Positions 51,561 through 61,538 of a stretch of 64,000 bases of DNA are shown here, one piece after another. This DNA comes from Muricea muricata (Eukaryota; Cnidaria; Anthozoa; Malacalcyonacea; Plexauridae): assembly GCA_963855995.1 (NCBI GenBank), contig OY979718.1:1883501-1947500 (forward strand), in the 5' to 3' direction. A model generated the notes under the pieces. It saw nothing but the letters and a program-made list of their open reading frames with translations. It made no database searches and was not told the DNA's origin. The number at the start of each line of letters is the position of its first letter. Positions within the stretch are counted from its first letter, which is position 1. Both the position numbers and the translations under genes were made by a program.

Positions 51561-52589
51561 GACAATCATATAGGTCTTCTCTCATTTTGTACAATTCTTA
51601 CCAGTGTACAAGGTAATCAGTATACAATAATGCATGTTAGTAGAATGACATTATTGCAAATATATTATTGCAGTAACTGGTGCAAGTGCTGTGATTTGAT
51701 TGGTTGTTCTACTCGGTATCTAGCTTTGCCATCATCAATATCTTATAGAAATCTTGACTTCGTAATCTTGCTAATTAACTACCAAATGCACTGTTTAGTG
51801 AAACCGAGTACCATAATGTAATTCATTTTCACACAAAGGTGGAAATTTGTGGATATAATTTACCATGTAGCGGCTCAACTGTTAAATGCCAGAAGAACAT
51901 TGCAAGGAAACATTTTTCGTGCAGACTTATTCGTCACACGAGTTCACAAACTTTACAATATTCTTCACAGTACCTAATTAGTACGTGAAGTCGTTTTAGT
52001 AAGAAAACTCAGTAAATATTTGCAAGAGACATATCTTTTTTAAAAAAACACCCAAATATTAAAATACCGGCAGTGCCACCGACAGTGGTGGAATTTGGTG
52101 AAAGAGATTTATACCACAGTACTCAATTCCAGCGCTGTTGAAAAACTAATTATTGCATCCACGCTATAGTTATACCGTTTAGTCCTACTTTAACGGTCTA
52201 TAACGAGTAGTAATATAGTTCATCTATATCAACGAACTATATTATTTTACTACATTTCATGATTTAGCAAAATTGAATTATAAATTGATCGATGAGCATG
52301 TGAATGACATGTTGCAATAGGAAAAAAAACATCAGTATTTTACCCTTAACTCTTGCACTTTATCCTGCATAACAGAAACAAGTTTGTAAAGAGAAAGGAG
52401 GCCTCAACTCATATGTGAAGAAGGCTGTTTAGTACGAATGCCATTGCTAAACTAGAAAAAAAACCCATCAGAAGTTAACGTTAGTACAGTGTCTTTAGAC
52501 TAAATTTTGGATAACTGTTATCACAAAGACAATTTAAGACTACTGTGAAGTTGAGTAACCAAACGAAATGCCTAGGTCACGCCGGTGTC

Positions 52590-52838
52590 GAACGAGGAGT
52601 TAAGAGCCATTCAACTTAAAACACTGGGTTAGCGCGAAGTTTCATGGTCATTTAAGTGCAGCTTGTTTGCAAGCTTGGAAAATTTTTACACAAATCTTGT
52701 CTAGATCATTATATTAGATTTATTTTCTGAAGTTTTGAAATAAACGCGTGTGTAGAAATACATAAACTCATGAAGTGAGTTAAATTTAATAAGTAATCCA
52801 AGGTTAGCACTGACCCAGCCTTCAGCAACTGGCCCCTG
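52590..52838. mobile_element. Diverged MITE related to the one at 49036-49285
   Basis: The right tip GCAACTGGCCCCTG matches the CAGGGGCCAGTTG family, and the core shares GGAAAATTTTT and CAAATCTTG words with the earlier copy. The left tip is degraded, so its start is approximate. Confidence 0.55.
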
Positions 52839-53283
52839 GAAAACATGCGGGGCTATTTTGAGATCGTATTATTGGAAAACTGTATCACCTAAAGCACTTT
52901 TAGGTCCATACTGGGTAGTGATAATAATTACCAGAAATTAATACCCATGGCCATATTCCATACCACAATTAAGTTTAGACCACGTTTATATTTAGGATTC
53001 GTTAAAGTCCCCGGATTCATGCATAAACAGGAATGAAAATGGAAGTTGACTTTTCTGTTTGAAAAATGCTATTTTGTGACGTTTTGCTGTTGAAATTGAC
53101 TCTAATGAATTTAAAAAAGCACAATACAATAGTGAAAATAAAATTCTTTACGAAAAGCGTTTGCACGAGAAGTTTCTTGAATTCAAATTTTAAAGAATAC
53201 AAGAGGTTTTCGCAAACCATTTCCGAATATGACAGTTCAGATTTCGTATTGTAACTACGATACGGATTCATGCTTTTCATAAC

Positions 53284-53457
53284 AAGGCCGTAGCAAGCTC
53301 GATAATTGGAGGGGGGCTCATATTCATATATTCGTATTCTGCACAATTAATTCCTTTTGAATCGCTTGTTTTTATGTGGGTTTTATGGTGTGTGAACACG
53401 AATATATGAATATGAGCCCCCCCCCCCCACTCCGATTATCGAGCTTGCCACGGCCTT
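53284..53457. mobile_element. Palindromic MITE with CAAGGCCGTAGCAAGCTCG tips
   Basis: CAAGGCCGTAGCAAGCTCGA TAATTGGAGGGGGGCTCATA is mirrored almost perfectly on the right, ending CACGGCCTTG. The arms include TATTCATATATTCGT. The right arm has an expanded C homopolymer. A plus-strand open frame crossing it is an artefact. Confidence 0.8.
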
Positions 53458-53627
53458 GCGTAAAAATACCAGCGAATTGCAGTGAATCCGGAAACGTTCG
53501 CGATAACATAAACGTGGTTCAAATGGTCAAATTGCAACATTTTGGTTCTCTAAATGACTGGTATTGACACGCTATAATATTGAAGCAAGTAAAATGGCAT
53601 TCTTGTCTCCATTAAAGATCGGAACTT

Positions 53628-53770
53628 AGGTGGCGCAGTGGTTAGACCACATAGCTTTCGCTGCCAAGCAATTAGTTCAATGCTCATTAACGGACCTTTC
53701 GACTGTCACATGCGAAAAGATTAAGTCGATACTCCGTCAAAAGTTGTCGGTTTCCTCCTCGGCACTTAGA
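53628..53770 (+). mobile_element. tRNA-derived SINE
   Basis: The head GGTGGCGCAGTGGTTAGACC is a polymerase III A box, followed about 35 bp later by a B-box-like AGTTCAATGCTC. The body contains TCGGTTTCCTCC, a word common in animal tRNA-SINEs of marine invertebrates. The tail boundary is approximate. Confidence 0.6.
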
Positions 53771-54450
53771 TTTCCAATAGGATAACTGATAATAGAATTA
53801 CTGATAGTAAAATAATGTATGTCTGAAATATCCACTACAACATTAAATTTACTACCTTATACACAATAAAACAATGCTGAGAAGATCAGCTGCCCAGGAA
53901 TATGTGAACAAGTTATTGTAGCTACATTTTAGCCCCATAATTCACAACGAGAGTACCATTTTGAGAAATTTGCGATGACATTAAAATTAGCATGTGCAAA
54001 ATCTGCTTTTAAAGATGCCCAGGAATGCCGATACCAGGTTATTCTTTTATGATACGAACGTACGATTTTGGTACTGACACTGAGACCGAAACACTCGTTA
54101 TCATAACATGAAAAAACCCATGTAAATCACTTGCATTCACCTATTCCTGGACAAAAGTCTTATTAGGCAATATCAATGAATATGGGTACAGTACATTGCA
54201 AGGCTGATTCCACTCCAAATTGCAAACATTCTCTCACAAACAAACACATTCAAAATTCAGTAGAAATGCTGTAAGTGCACAAATGTTGTTTTCTTGCTTT
54301 GTTTCAAAATTAACCTACATGTAGGAGCACCATTTCGAATGAAACAGTTGCAAGACAACCATAGCCATTTGTTTCCAACAAAGACTAGCAAAAATGTCAC
54401 TGTGTTTGATCTGCACTTACAGCAACGAAAATGCGAGAGTGGAAAAACCT

Positions 54451-57012
54451 TCAGAGAAGAATCTTGCCTTTCTCAATACTGACCTTAATTTTTACCCTTA
54501 AATCATGACTGCAGAAACGACACTGCTCGTCTGTGCTCGCCACTTTTTCCAGACCACATTGGCAATACTCGTCACTATTGGTTACACGTTTTGGGAGATA
54601 TGACAAATTTCTAGAATTGAGAGAAGTTTTATTGATGTTATAACCTTTTTCTCTAAGCCAAATAAGTGAGATGTACTCGTGTCGAAATACTTGTTCCCAC
54701 CGATGCAAGTATGCAGTGTTTTTACAATACCTTGAAATTGCTATGTGCTTGGCCTCTCTCCCTTCCATTGAGTTAATTCCTAAACCTAAGCCATACTTGC
54801 CTTTCATCTCCACGGTATGCACAGGAACAACATAGCCAAGAGTCCAGATGGTAGGGTTAATCGAAAAAAAGAGTGTATAACCCCGAACAAAGTCAGAACA
54901 ATGTTGTTTTAAATTACTTACCTGTCCATCTGTGATATTAACACGACTAAATAAAGATACTGCATCTCTAAGACAAAGGCAAAGAAAAGAATGTATGTGT
55001 AGATGTTTAGATTGCATACCAGTGGAGTCTTTCTCAAGGATATCTATAAGGAACATAAAATTGTGTAGAAACATGCGTGAGTCTTTGCCTGTGAACCTAT
55101 AATCAAATTCTTTACCATTGCCCTTGGTTTCATTGAACCACCTTATCACTTTGTTAGCCAGCCTTGAAAGCGAACACTTTGATCGTAATGCTTCAACATA
55201 CTTAAAAAAAGGGGAAATGGATGACACCTGTGAAAAACAATTAACTGATGATGGTAAGTTAGCCATTGCAAGGGCAATATGCAGAATATAACGATGGGCT
55301 AGAGCACAAGCATTATTCTTTAAGTGCAGGGGGTCAACATGTGCACGATCAATCAGCTCCCCAATTATGGGAACAAACTCTTGTCTACTCTGATGTTCCG
55401 CAATAAACGATGTTATTTTGGTCCGCTTAGTTGTAGCTGATACCTTAGACTTGCCGAGAGATAACTTGTACTTTTCAACCAGTTTTGCAACTTTGAGTCT
55501 GTCTTGATACTTCCATGGCTTCCAAGTGTTGGACGGTAGTGGACCAAATGAACCTGTGATCTTTTTAGCAGACTCCAATGTGACATTACCAAAAGATGAA
55601 AAATACTTTGCACTGTTTGACAATTCTCCTCCTAGAAAAGCTAGCATTTTCATGTCATTAGGCAATTCTGATATTAAAAACTTAACACTCACATTCTCAT
55701 TGTTGCATGAAATGGTGTAAGTTGTATTCTCGATTCTCTTTATGTCGGTTAGCAATCTTTTTAGGAAACGTCTTACAGGGATACAGTTCTCATTACAATT
55801 AGCCCCAAAAAGAAGATAATTTTCATTAGAACTTAGCACACCCTGACCAATATTTAACAGGCTTACAAGCCAGGCACATGCCGAATCATCCTTACCAAAA
55901 GGTGCACCATCTCCACCTAAAGCAACATGAAATCTGTTAGTTTCAGAGAAAGTTAGTATCTCATGCAGGTCATTGGACAGATAAAACTCAGCCAGTTTGA
56001 GAAGTAATTCTTCGAGTTCACGATAACAACCACTTACCTTGTCTTTGTCATCCAAGCCATCACAAAGAGTATCACGAACACTATGCAGTTTACCTACCTC
56101 AACGCTTTTGACATATGCACTTAACCGATGGTATGGAACAAGACGAGGGATAGGGCAATTAGCAACTGTCATACGCACAGCCTTCTTCTTATGAGCCAAA
56201 TAACTATAGGTGGATGCCCTATATACTGACATATACTTTATCTTACCCATGACCCCCTTACTATAATAAACTGCTATGGACCGCAGCATATTTTCACTGG
56301 TATGTTCAAAATCAGCAACTGCCTTCTTATACAACTTTGGAATCACCTTCTTTTTTAGCTTCTGACACTTATCCATACCACCAAGCAGATCATCTTCTGA
56401 GCATTTCCTGTCAATTACATCAAGCAAACCAGCTGTAGTGGCCTTCAAGCTCCTTTCACTTCCTCCATGGATATTCCTTGCCACCTCCAGGGTTTCTGCA
56501 CTTCGCCTTCTCTTTGTCCTCTCACTGCAACTGCCTGTTTCTGCCTTTCTCTTACTTGACTCAGCATTGATACCAGCACTTTGTCTTTGATCCTTTTCTA
56601 TCTGTCTAGCTATATCTGATCTATCTTCTATTTTTTCAACTACTTTGGCTATCTACAATGAGTTAAATTCATTGTAAAAAAGGATCATGCATGCGGAAAC
56701 AATTGATCAACATATCATACTTATATCATGAGGTCTATCAATGCATATGTCACATATGGGAAAATGTAAATAAAATAGATCAAATCTATGGCTACATATT
56801 TTAAAGAAAGGGGGCCTTTAATATTAAACGATTTAATTACAATATAACCACTAAACTATCAAACCTACCTTTTGTTCTAGCCTGGTCAACCTCTGTTTCC
56901 TGGCAGCCAAATTTTTGTTTTGTTTTGCCTCAGTTTCTGATGACAAACGACGTTCCTTCATGTACGCTGCGACATTGAAGCGATTGAATTTGCTCCCTTT
57001 TGGCAAAGGCAT
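54451..57012 (-). CDS. 781-residue candidate transposase of the large element, two exons
   Basis: Exon 1 is 57012-56869 (48 codons, donor AAAG|GTAGGT) and exon 2 is 56652-54451, joined in phase 0 to 781 residues. The start is chosen because it is the first ATG and the splice extends the frame through a charged, helical N-terminus (about residues 1-105). Candidate acidic catalytic residues: Asp296 in GGDGAPFGKDD, Asp381 in ELPNDMKMLAFLGG, Asp488 in AHVDPLHLKNN, and Glu678/Glu681 in NSMEGREAKH. Their order and surroundings recall Plavaka/KDZ/CMC-type DDE transposases, where a D-G, a D followed by a Gly-rich helix, and a D-x-LH motif occur. C745, C747, C759 and C762 form a C-terminal zinc site. 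It lies between the inverted repeats and is intact. I do not recognise the family; assignment as transposase is inference from motif layout and location. Confidence 0.7.
56653..56868 (-). other. Intron of the 781-residue gene
   Basis: A 216-nt GT-AG intron (GTAGGT donor, TTGTAG acceptor) separates exons 1 and 2. Its removal keeps phase 0. The intron contains in-frame stops, so the gene needs splicing in a eukaryotic nucleus to make the full protein. Confidence 0.7.
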
Positions 57013-57454
57013 TTTTGCCAAGATTATGATAGTAAATTAAAAAACAAAAAACATACGATTGTAGAAGAGTAAACCGGCTTTCAGAATTTTGAAAATTCGA
57101 GAGCAGATGGATTATTCCAAAAAAGTTATTTGGAAAGAAAAATCATCAATTTTCGTAAAATTCCCACCGAGCGCCATTCTGTTGCGCAAGCCTTCACAAA
57201 AGACAACAAAACCCGCGAAAAGGTATACGTAACCATGGCAATATTGGTATCGTTGTGATCCTCATATTATCAACTTTTAATACCCGTTGTCATCATTTAC
57301 TCATAGGAGACCTACAAATCGTCAATGCGCTCCAAAAACGCGCAATTTTCGAAATATAATTTCGCTCCTAGTCCACCAAAAATTACGCGCGCGGACACCG
57401 AAAAATTGTTACGCTTGAGTTGGCCGAATTCGCTACATTTTATGCCAAGCGTTA

Positions 57455-58440
57455 TAATTTGAACTAAATTTTATTAAGCGCATGGAATTGTGGTCGTGCG
57501 CGCTTGCTATGCGCAGAGCACCCATTTTTAACTCGCTCATTTCCATGTGCTTTCTGTGCTATTGTACTGAATAGAAGGACAGAGTGAATTCCCATCGAAA
57601 TTTAGAGCTTTTTCAAGTCTATTTTGACCATTAAAGGTAAGACATCTTGTTTGTATTTTGTATTACGATGCACTATCCAGTGGTCAAAACTTAAAAGCAA
57701 ATGCCTTATCAAGGTTAAATTATATATGCGAGAGGAAGACAATTTGTTTTTCTGAATATATTCATTTTTGAAGTCTGTTGTTTGCGTTAATAGTCAAGTA
57801 CTAGAATTTAAAACGAGTTTGTTATTCGCACGACAATATTAAATCTCGTATTAAATTCCAGTGGCATTTTAATATACATTCATAGAATCGCGTCTGTGAA
57901 ACTGTATTAAAGCGCGTTTGTTTTGCCGATAATAATTTTCCAACATTACCATTTGTGCTAATAGTCAACTGTAATCGAAGTTAACAAACCACAGTTGAAC
58001 AGAGACGCTGCATAATATATTCATGTCATGTTCTAAAACGCATCTGCTGTTCACGCGACATTATTTGCCGTGGAATTATGACAGTTTTAAATAAACAACC
58101 GTTACGTTTCCAACAAACGTAATTATACAACAACTAAGTATTTCAGAGTTCACTGTAGCTGTAAGAAAATCGTTAGCGTATTATCCTTTATCGATAAGGC
58201 ATTTGCTTTTCGACTTCGTTCATCGTTGACCCCTTTTGACCCCTAATGCTTGAGCCAGCCTGAAACATGATATCTTCTGGCAGACAAACTGAGTCAAGCC
58301 GAGTGATGTACTGGCAGGCTAGTAATGCACACTATCTCACTGAATATATTTTGGGTTGCATAAATGTCATTTTCCAATAACCTATAAAATAATTAAAGCT
58401 CCGCAGCACTCCCTACCTTGCAGGTAACCTAGTTTTAAAA
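57455..58440. other. Segment between inner and outer right repeats
   Basis: About 985 bp without recognisable coding sequence. The left equivalent (46993-47060) is only about 70 bp long, so the two sides are asymmetric. Only the GCTGCGGAGC word near the outer arm is shared. Confidence 0.5.
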
Positions 58441-58596
58441 CTAATAGCGTGGTACACCTCAAATATGGAACAGCGCCATCGCCAGGATCTTCTCACAACT
58501 TTGTTTTGATGTTCGTAAGTTTTAATGAATGGCAATGCTCATTTTGAATACGTACGGCATAAATATCTTATAAAACTAATACCATGGTTCGCACTG

Positions 58597-59560
58597 TAGA
58601 AGATATGCCACCTAGCGACTTAATTTCCCACCATTTTGACGGGCTCGACACTTTCAGTTTCTCAACACACCGAGCATAGTTTGGTTGATAGATTCATGAA
58701 CCTTGTTACGCCAAAGCTTATAGGGGAGTTTTTTTCGTGCTCAAAAGGCCGTAGTGAACTCTCCCAAAGGTCCCTTTTATAAATTCTAGTATTGTCTAGT
58801 TTTACATTATCAGGAATGTGTGATTTCACAAGAATCATGTTATGGTCACTAGATCCTAAAGGAGGGAGTTGTACGGACTTGAATAAATTATTACAAGTTG
58901 TTAGGAACCAGTCTAAAGTAGCGTTATCCCTGGTAGGAACGTCAACTATTTGGAAAAGGCCAGTTGATCTTTGAATAAACTTAGCGCTGAAGCGAGTACT
59001 TCTAAAGTTAAAGTCACCAGTGACTAGGACAAGAGCGTCAGGATGAGATTGCATAAAAATGCCAACATTGGAACTTATTCGAGAATACAGGTCAACATTC
59101 TGGGTGTGGCCGGCAGACGTAGGATGATAGACGACTGCCAGCAATGTAACAAAGATCGAACGAGGAAGTCGTTTAGACCTAACAAGTAACCATAATGATT
59201 CAATTGACGGGTTTTCGAAGCTAATTGTTGTACAAACACCGCAACCGGTAGACGACGTGCGATGGTTGCGGATAACCATACAATTCCCCAGAGATAATGA
59301 GGAATTGAAGAACAAAGTCATATTTCTGTAATACACTGTGATCTCAATTTGGTTTGTGGACACCACAGCACTCAATTCATCAATCTTGTTGGATAGAGAA
59401 CGGACATTAGAGACACGAAAACTTGGCAACCAATGAGGCGGTGATACATTATAATGATTTTTATCAAAAGGTACATTACAATTAGGTGGTGGTTCCGGTG
59501 ACTCAGGATTGTTTACGACCTTATCACTTTCCTCACGGTTCCAGGTGGTCTAACCATTCG
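58597..59560 (-). pseudogene. Non-LTR retrotransposon fragment: apurinic-like endonuclease (5' side of the split element)
   Basis: The minus-strand frame 59429-58662 encodes NVRSLSNKIDELSAVV near its start, a central VTGDFNFRS motif (catalytic Asp/Asn of the endonuclease) and GSSDHNMI (catalytic Asp-His), typical of CR1/L2-like elements. The open frame extends upstream without an ATG. Decay is shown by loss of the usual TETWL motif through a frame change and by a frame shift after 58662 before the linker towards the reverse transcriptase. It continues at 45653-45158 beyond the insertion. Confidence 0.85.
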
Positions 59561-61538
59561 GGAGGTCAATGGGGTCCAGCTATTCAAAAAGTATAGTCCT
59601 TTTGTATGAATACGAAGTATGTTTCGACGAGTAGTTAATCTTGTGTAAAAGTGTTTCCTAGGATTAACACGCGAAGTTATTCTTACTGGGATACTAAAAT
59701 TGCAATTTGATGCATTTTCTCTCTTTTATAGGAAGATGTGTTTTGGGTTTTTAAACGATTATATGCGGCTAAGGGAAAATGTCAAATTGACATTAAAGGG
59801 CATTAACAAAAAATATTCCTTGCTTATTTTGAAGAGCTTTTGAAATAAACAACAAAGCCTGTTACAGCTTTGCATATCTTGCTTGATTCTTGAGATATGA
59901 CTCAAACATGTGATCGGTCCGCCATCTTGGATAATTTTCTGGTCTTATTACATGACGTCACAAGTGGGATAAGCCTTAAAAAATTACTCGTAATAGAATA
60001 AGAAACACACAATAGCTGGCCAAAATGTTTTTCCTCAATTAAGCAGTCATTGTTACTGGGAAAAATATCAAATTTTGCAAGATATGGCCAAATTTTACCT
60101 GATATTAGGTAATTTGCTGTGTCAGCTATAATTCGCTCTTGCAATAACTACATGGATTAGGGCGCCAAGCTGGAAAAATTTGAAAGTTGGCACTTCAAAC
60201 GCACTTCCTGTGAGTCATTTTTGCTTTTTATTTGTCATGAAAAATCCCAAGGTCTTATTTCTGAAAATAAAATCCCAAAAATATCCCAGCTGCCCCAGGA
60301 AATCCCAAGATCGGCAACACTGCTGCCCGCATTGTTCAATGTTGTCAACAAAATTGTTGAGCCTGAATTAACCCGCAATCAGGTGTACGTGGGTTCTAAT
60401 TTTTCTTCTAATTTTTTTTCTTATAAAGAATTGAGGCTGCTAAGTATTTTTGTGCCGTATCCGCTGACAATAGGAGCCCGCGTAAGCGAGAGAAAATTGA
60501 ACGACAATGAGAAGCGTGTGTGGTTTGCTCTTGCCTTACACACAAAATAATAATAAGTAGAATTGTAATAGTTCATCGTAAGATCTTATGAATTTCATTG
60601 AGGTATGTACGATATACGAGGCCGTCCTGCGTCGCAAGATCTCAAAACAGTCCACGACTAAGGAAAAGATAACTTCCTAGATTTCCCCGTATTGAATTGC
60701 GGGGTCGATTACACGAGGTCAATTTGTTTATTGTGCTAAAATTTCTCATCATTAGGTGAACTTGTTCTATCTTTATTCAGTAATTTCCACTTGACCTTGG
60801 CATAGCATTCTGGGAAAATATCTATGACGCCATATTTTTCGTAATCGAGGATTATGTGTTCTTCAATATTAAGTTTTTGTTATCTCTCTGACTTGGAGTA
60901 TCGGTGTTTGAGCTTGTTGTACCATAGGGGCGTTTCTTCTTTCCTCGTCTAGAACAAGAAAGTCGTATTATAGGAATGTTTCAATACAGGCTTGATTTTT
61001 AATTACTGGACAGTTAGGTAAGGAGAGTTTCTTGAACCAGCTCAATATTGCTCATCATCAACGACACGACCATAATGAGTTGTTTTAACGAAGCTGTTAA
61101 GTCTTGTATGTCCGAAAGTTTGACAACGAGATTTCTCCTGTTGATGCAAAAATTAAGCTTTATTCTTTCATACACATCCATCTTAACTACAGTTCCGAAA
61201 AGCAGTTAGAAAGTCCTGCAATCGCCCTCTGCCAGATAATGATGTTAAGCTTAGTTCTCATGTGTGGGCGACCTGTCGGCGACGACCATTGTCGGTAATT
61301 ACTCATGACTTAAATTATTTGTGATTTTTTTTATTAGTCGCCGACAATCAGAGACATAAAAACGAGTCTTTGGTACAGCTGTTACAATACAAAGACTGAA
61401 GGCTAGGTGTTTTCTGCAGGGAAAACATGCGCACACAATCTGGTCTGACGTTAAACATAAGTCTGTGTTAATTTTTGCTGGCAAAATCGTAGCTTTCGAA
61501 GCAACTGTTCGTTTTTCTACTTAAAGCATGACGTCAAA
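59561..61538. other. Gap without a supported gene; 3' flank of the PIBF1-like gene
   Basis: This holds the residual 5' side of the retrotransposon and AT-rich unique sequence. AATAAA on the minus strand at about 61330-61335 is a candidate poly(A) signal for the PIBF1-like gene. Words such as GTCCGCCATCTTGGAT near 59920 also occur near 37430, suggesting a shared dispersed repeat. Confidence 0.45.

Larger units (their letters stand above)
50107..54450. other. Non-coding interior of the large transposon
   Basis: Between the two ORFs lie a tandem repeat (51149-51560), a MITE (52590-52838), a palindromic MITE (53284-53457) and a tRNA-derived SINE (53628-53770). No further coding sequence is recognised. 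The number of younger insertions shows this copy has aged since it arrived, although its ORFs remain open. Confidence 0.6.
47061..57454. mobile_element. Inner inverted-repeat pair delimiting a 10.4-kb unit with both ORFs
   Basis: TAACGCTTGGCATAAAAT at 47061 is repeated exactly, inverted, at 57437-57454. The similarity runs to about 34 bp (ending GGCCA on each side). Between them lie the 239- and 781-residue ORFs. The flanks are TTT (left) and TAATTT (right), and no clear target duplication is seen. They could be the true TIRs of a nested element or subterminal repeats used by the transposase of the larger element. Related words (TTGGCATAAAA) recur at 47508, favouring subterminal binding sites. 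Confidence 0.65.
45654..58596. mobile_element. 12.9-kb DNA transposon with long TIRs and TA target duplication, superfamily unrecognised
   Basis: The left end CAGTGCGAATCATGGTATTA (45654 on) and the right end (inverted CAGTGCGAACCATGGTATTA, ending 58596) are near-identical for about 120 bp, then match more loosely for another 70-80 bp. TA flanks both sides (45652-45653 and 58597-58598). The insertion splits a retrotransposon whose reading frame is continuous once insertion and one TA are removed, which proves the boundaries. It carries a 239-residue ORF (+), a spliced 781-residue ORF (-), a second inverted-repeat pair (47061/57454) and a foldback element in the left arm. TA duplication and CAGT tips resemble Tc1/mariner and some CMC/Mirage-like families, but the proteins do not look like Tc1/mariner. 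It is either one large element or a small TA-MITE with a 10.4-kb element nested in it. Confidence 0.85.

Noticed and set aside
53017-53567. Open frames around 53017-53346 and 53376-53567
   Set aside because: They run into or through the palindromic MITE and its C homopolymer, and lack family features.
55413-55720. Small frames on both strands inside the candidate transposase
   Set aside because: Out-of-frame shadows of the 781-residue coding sequence.
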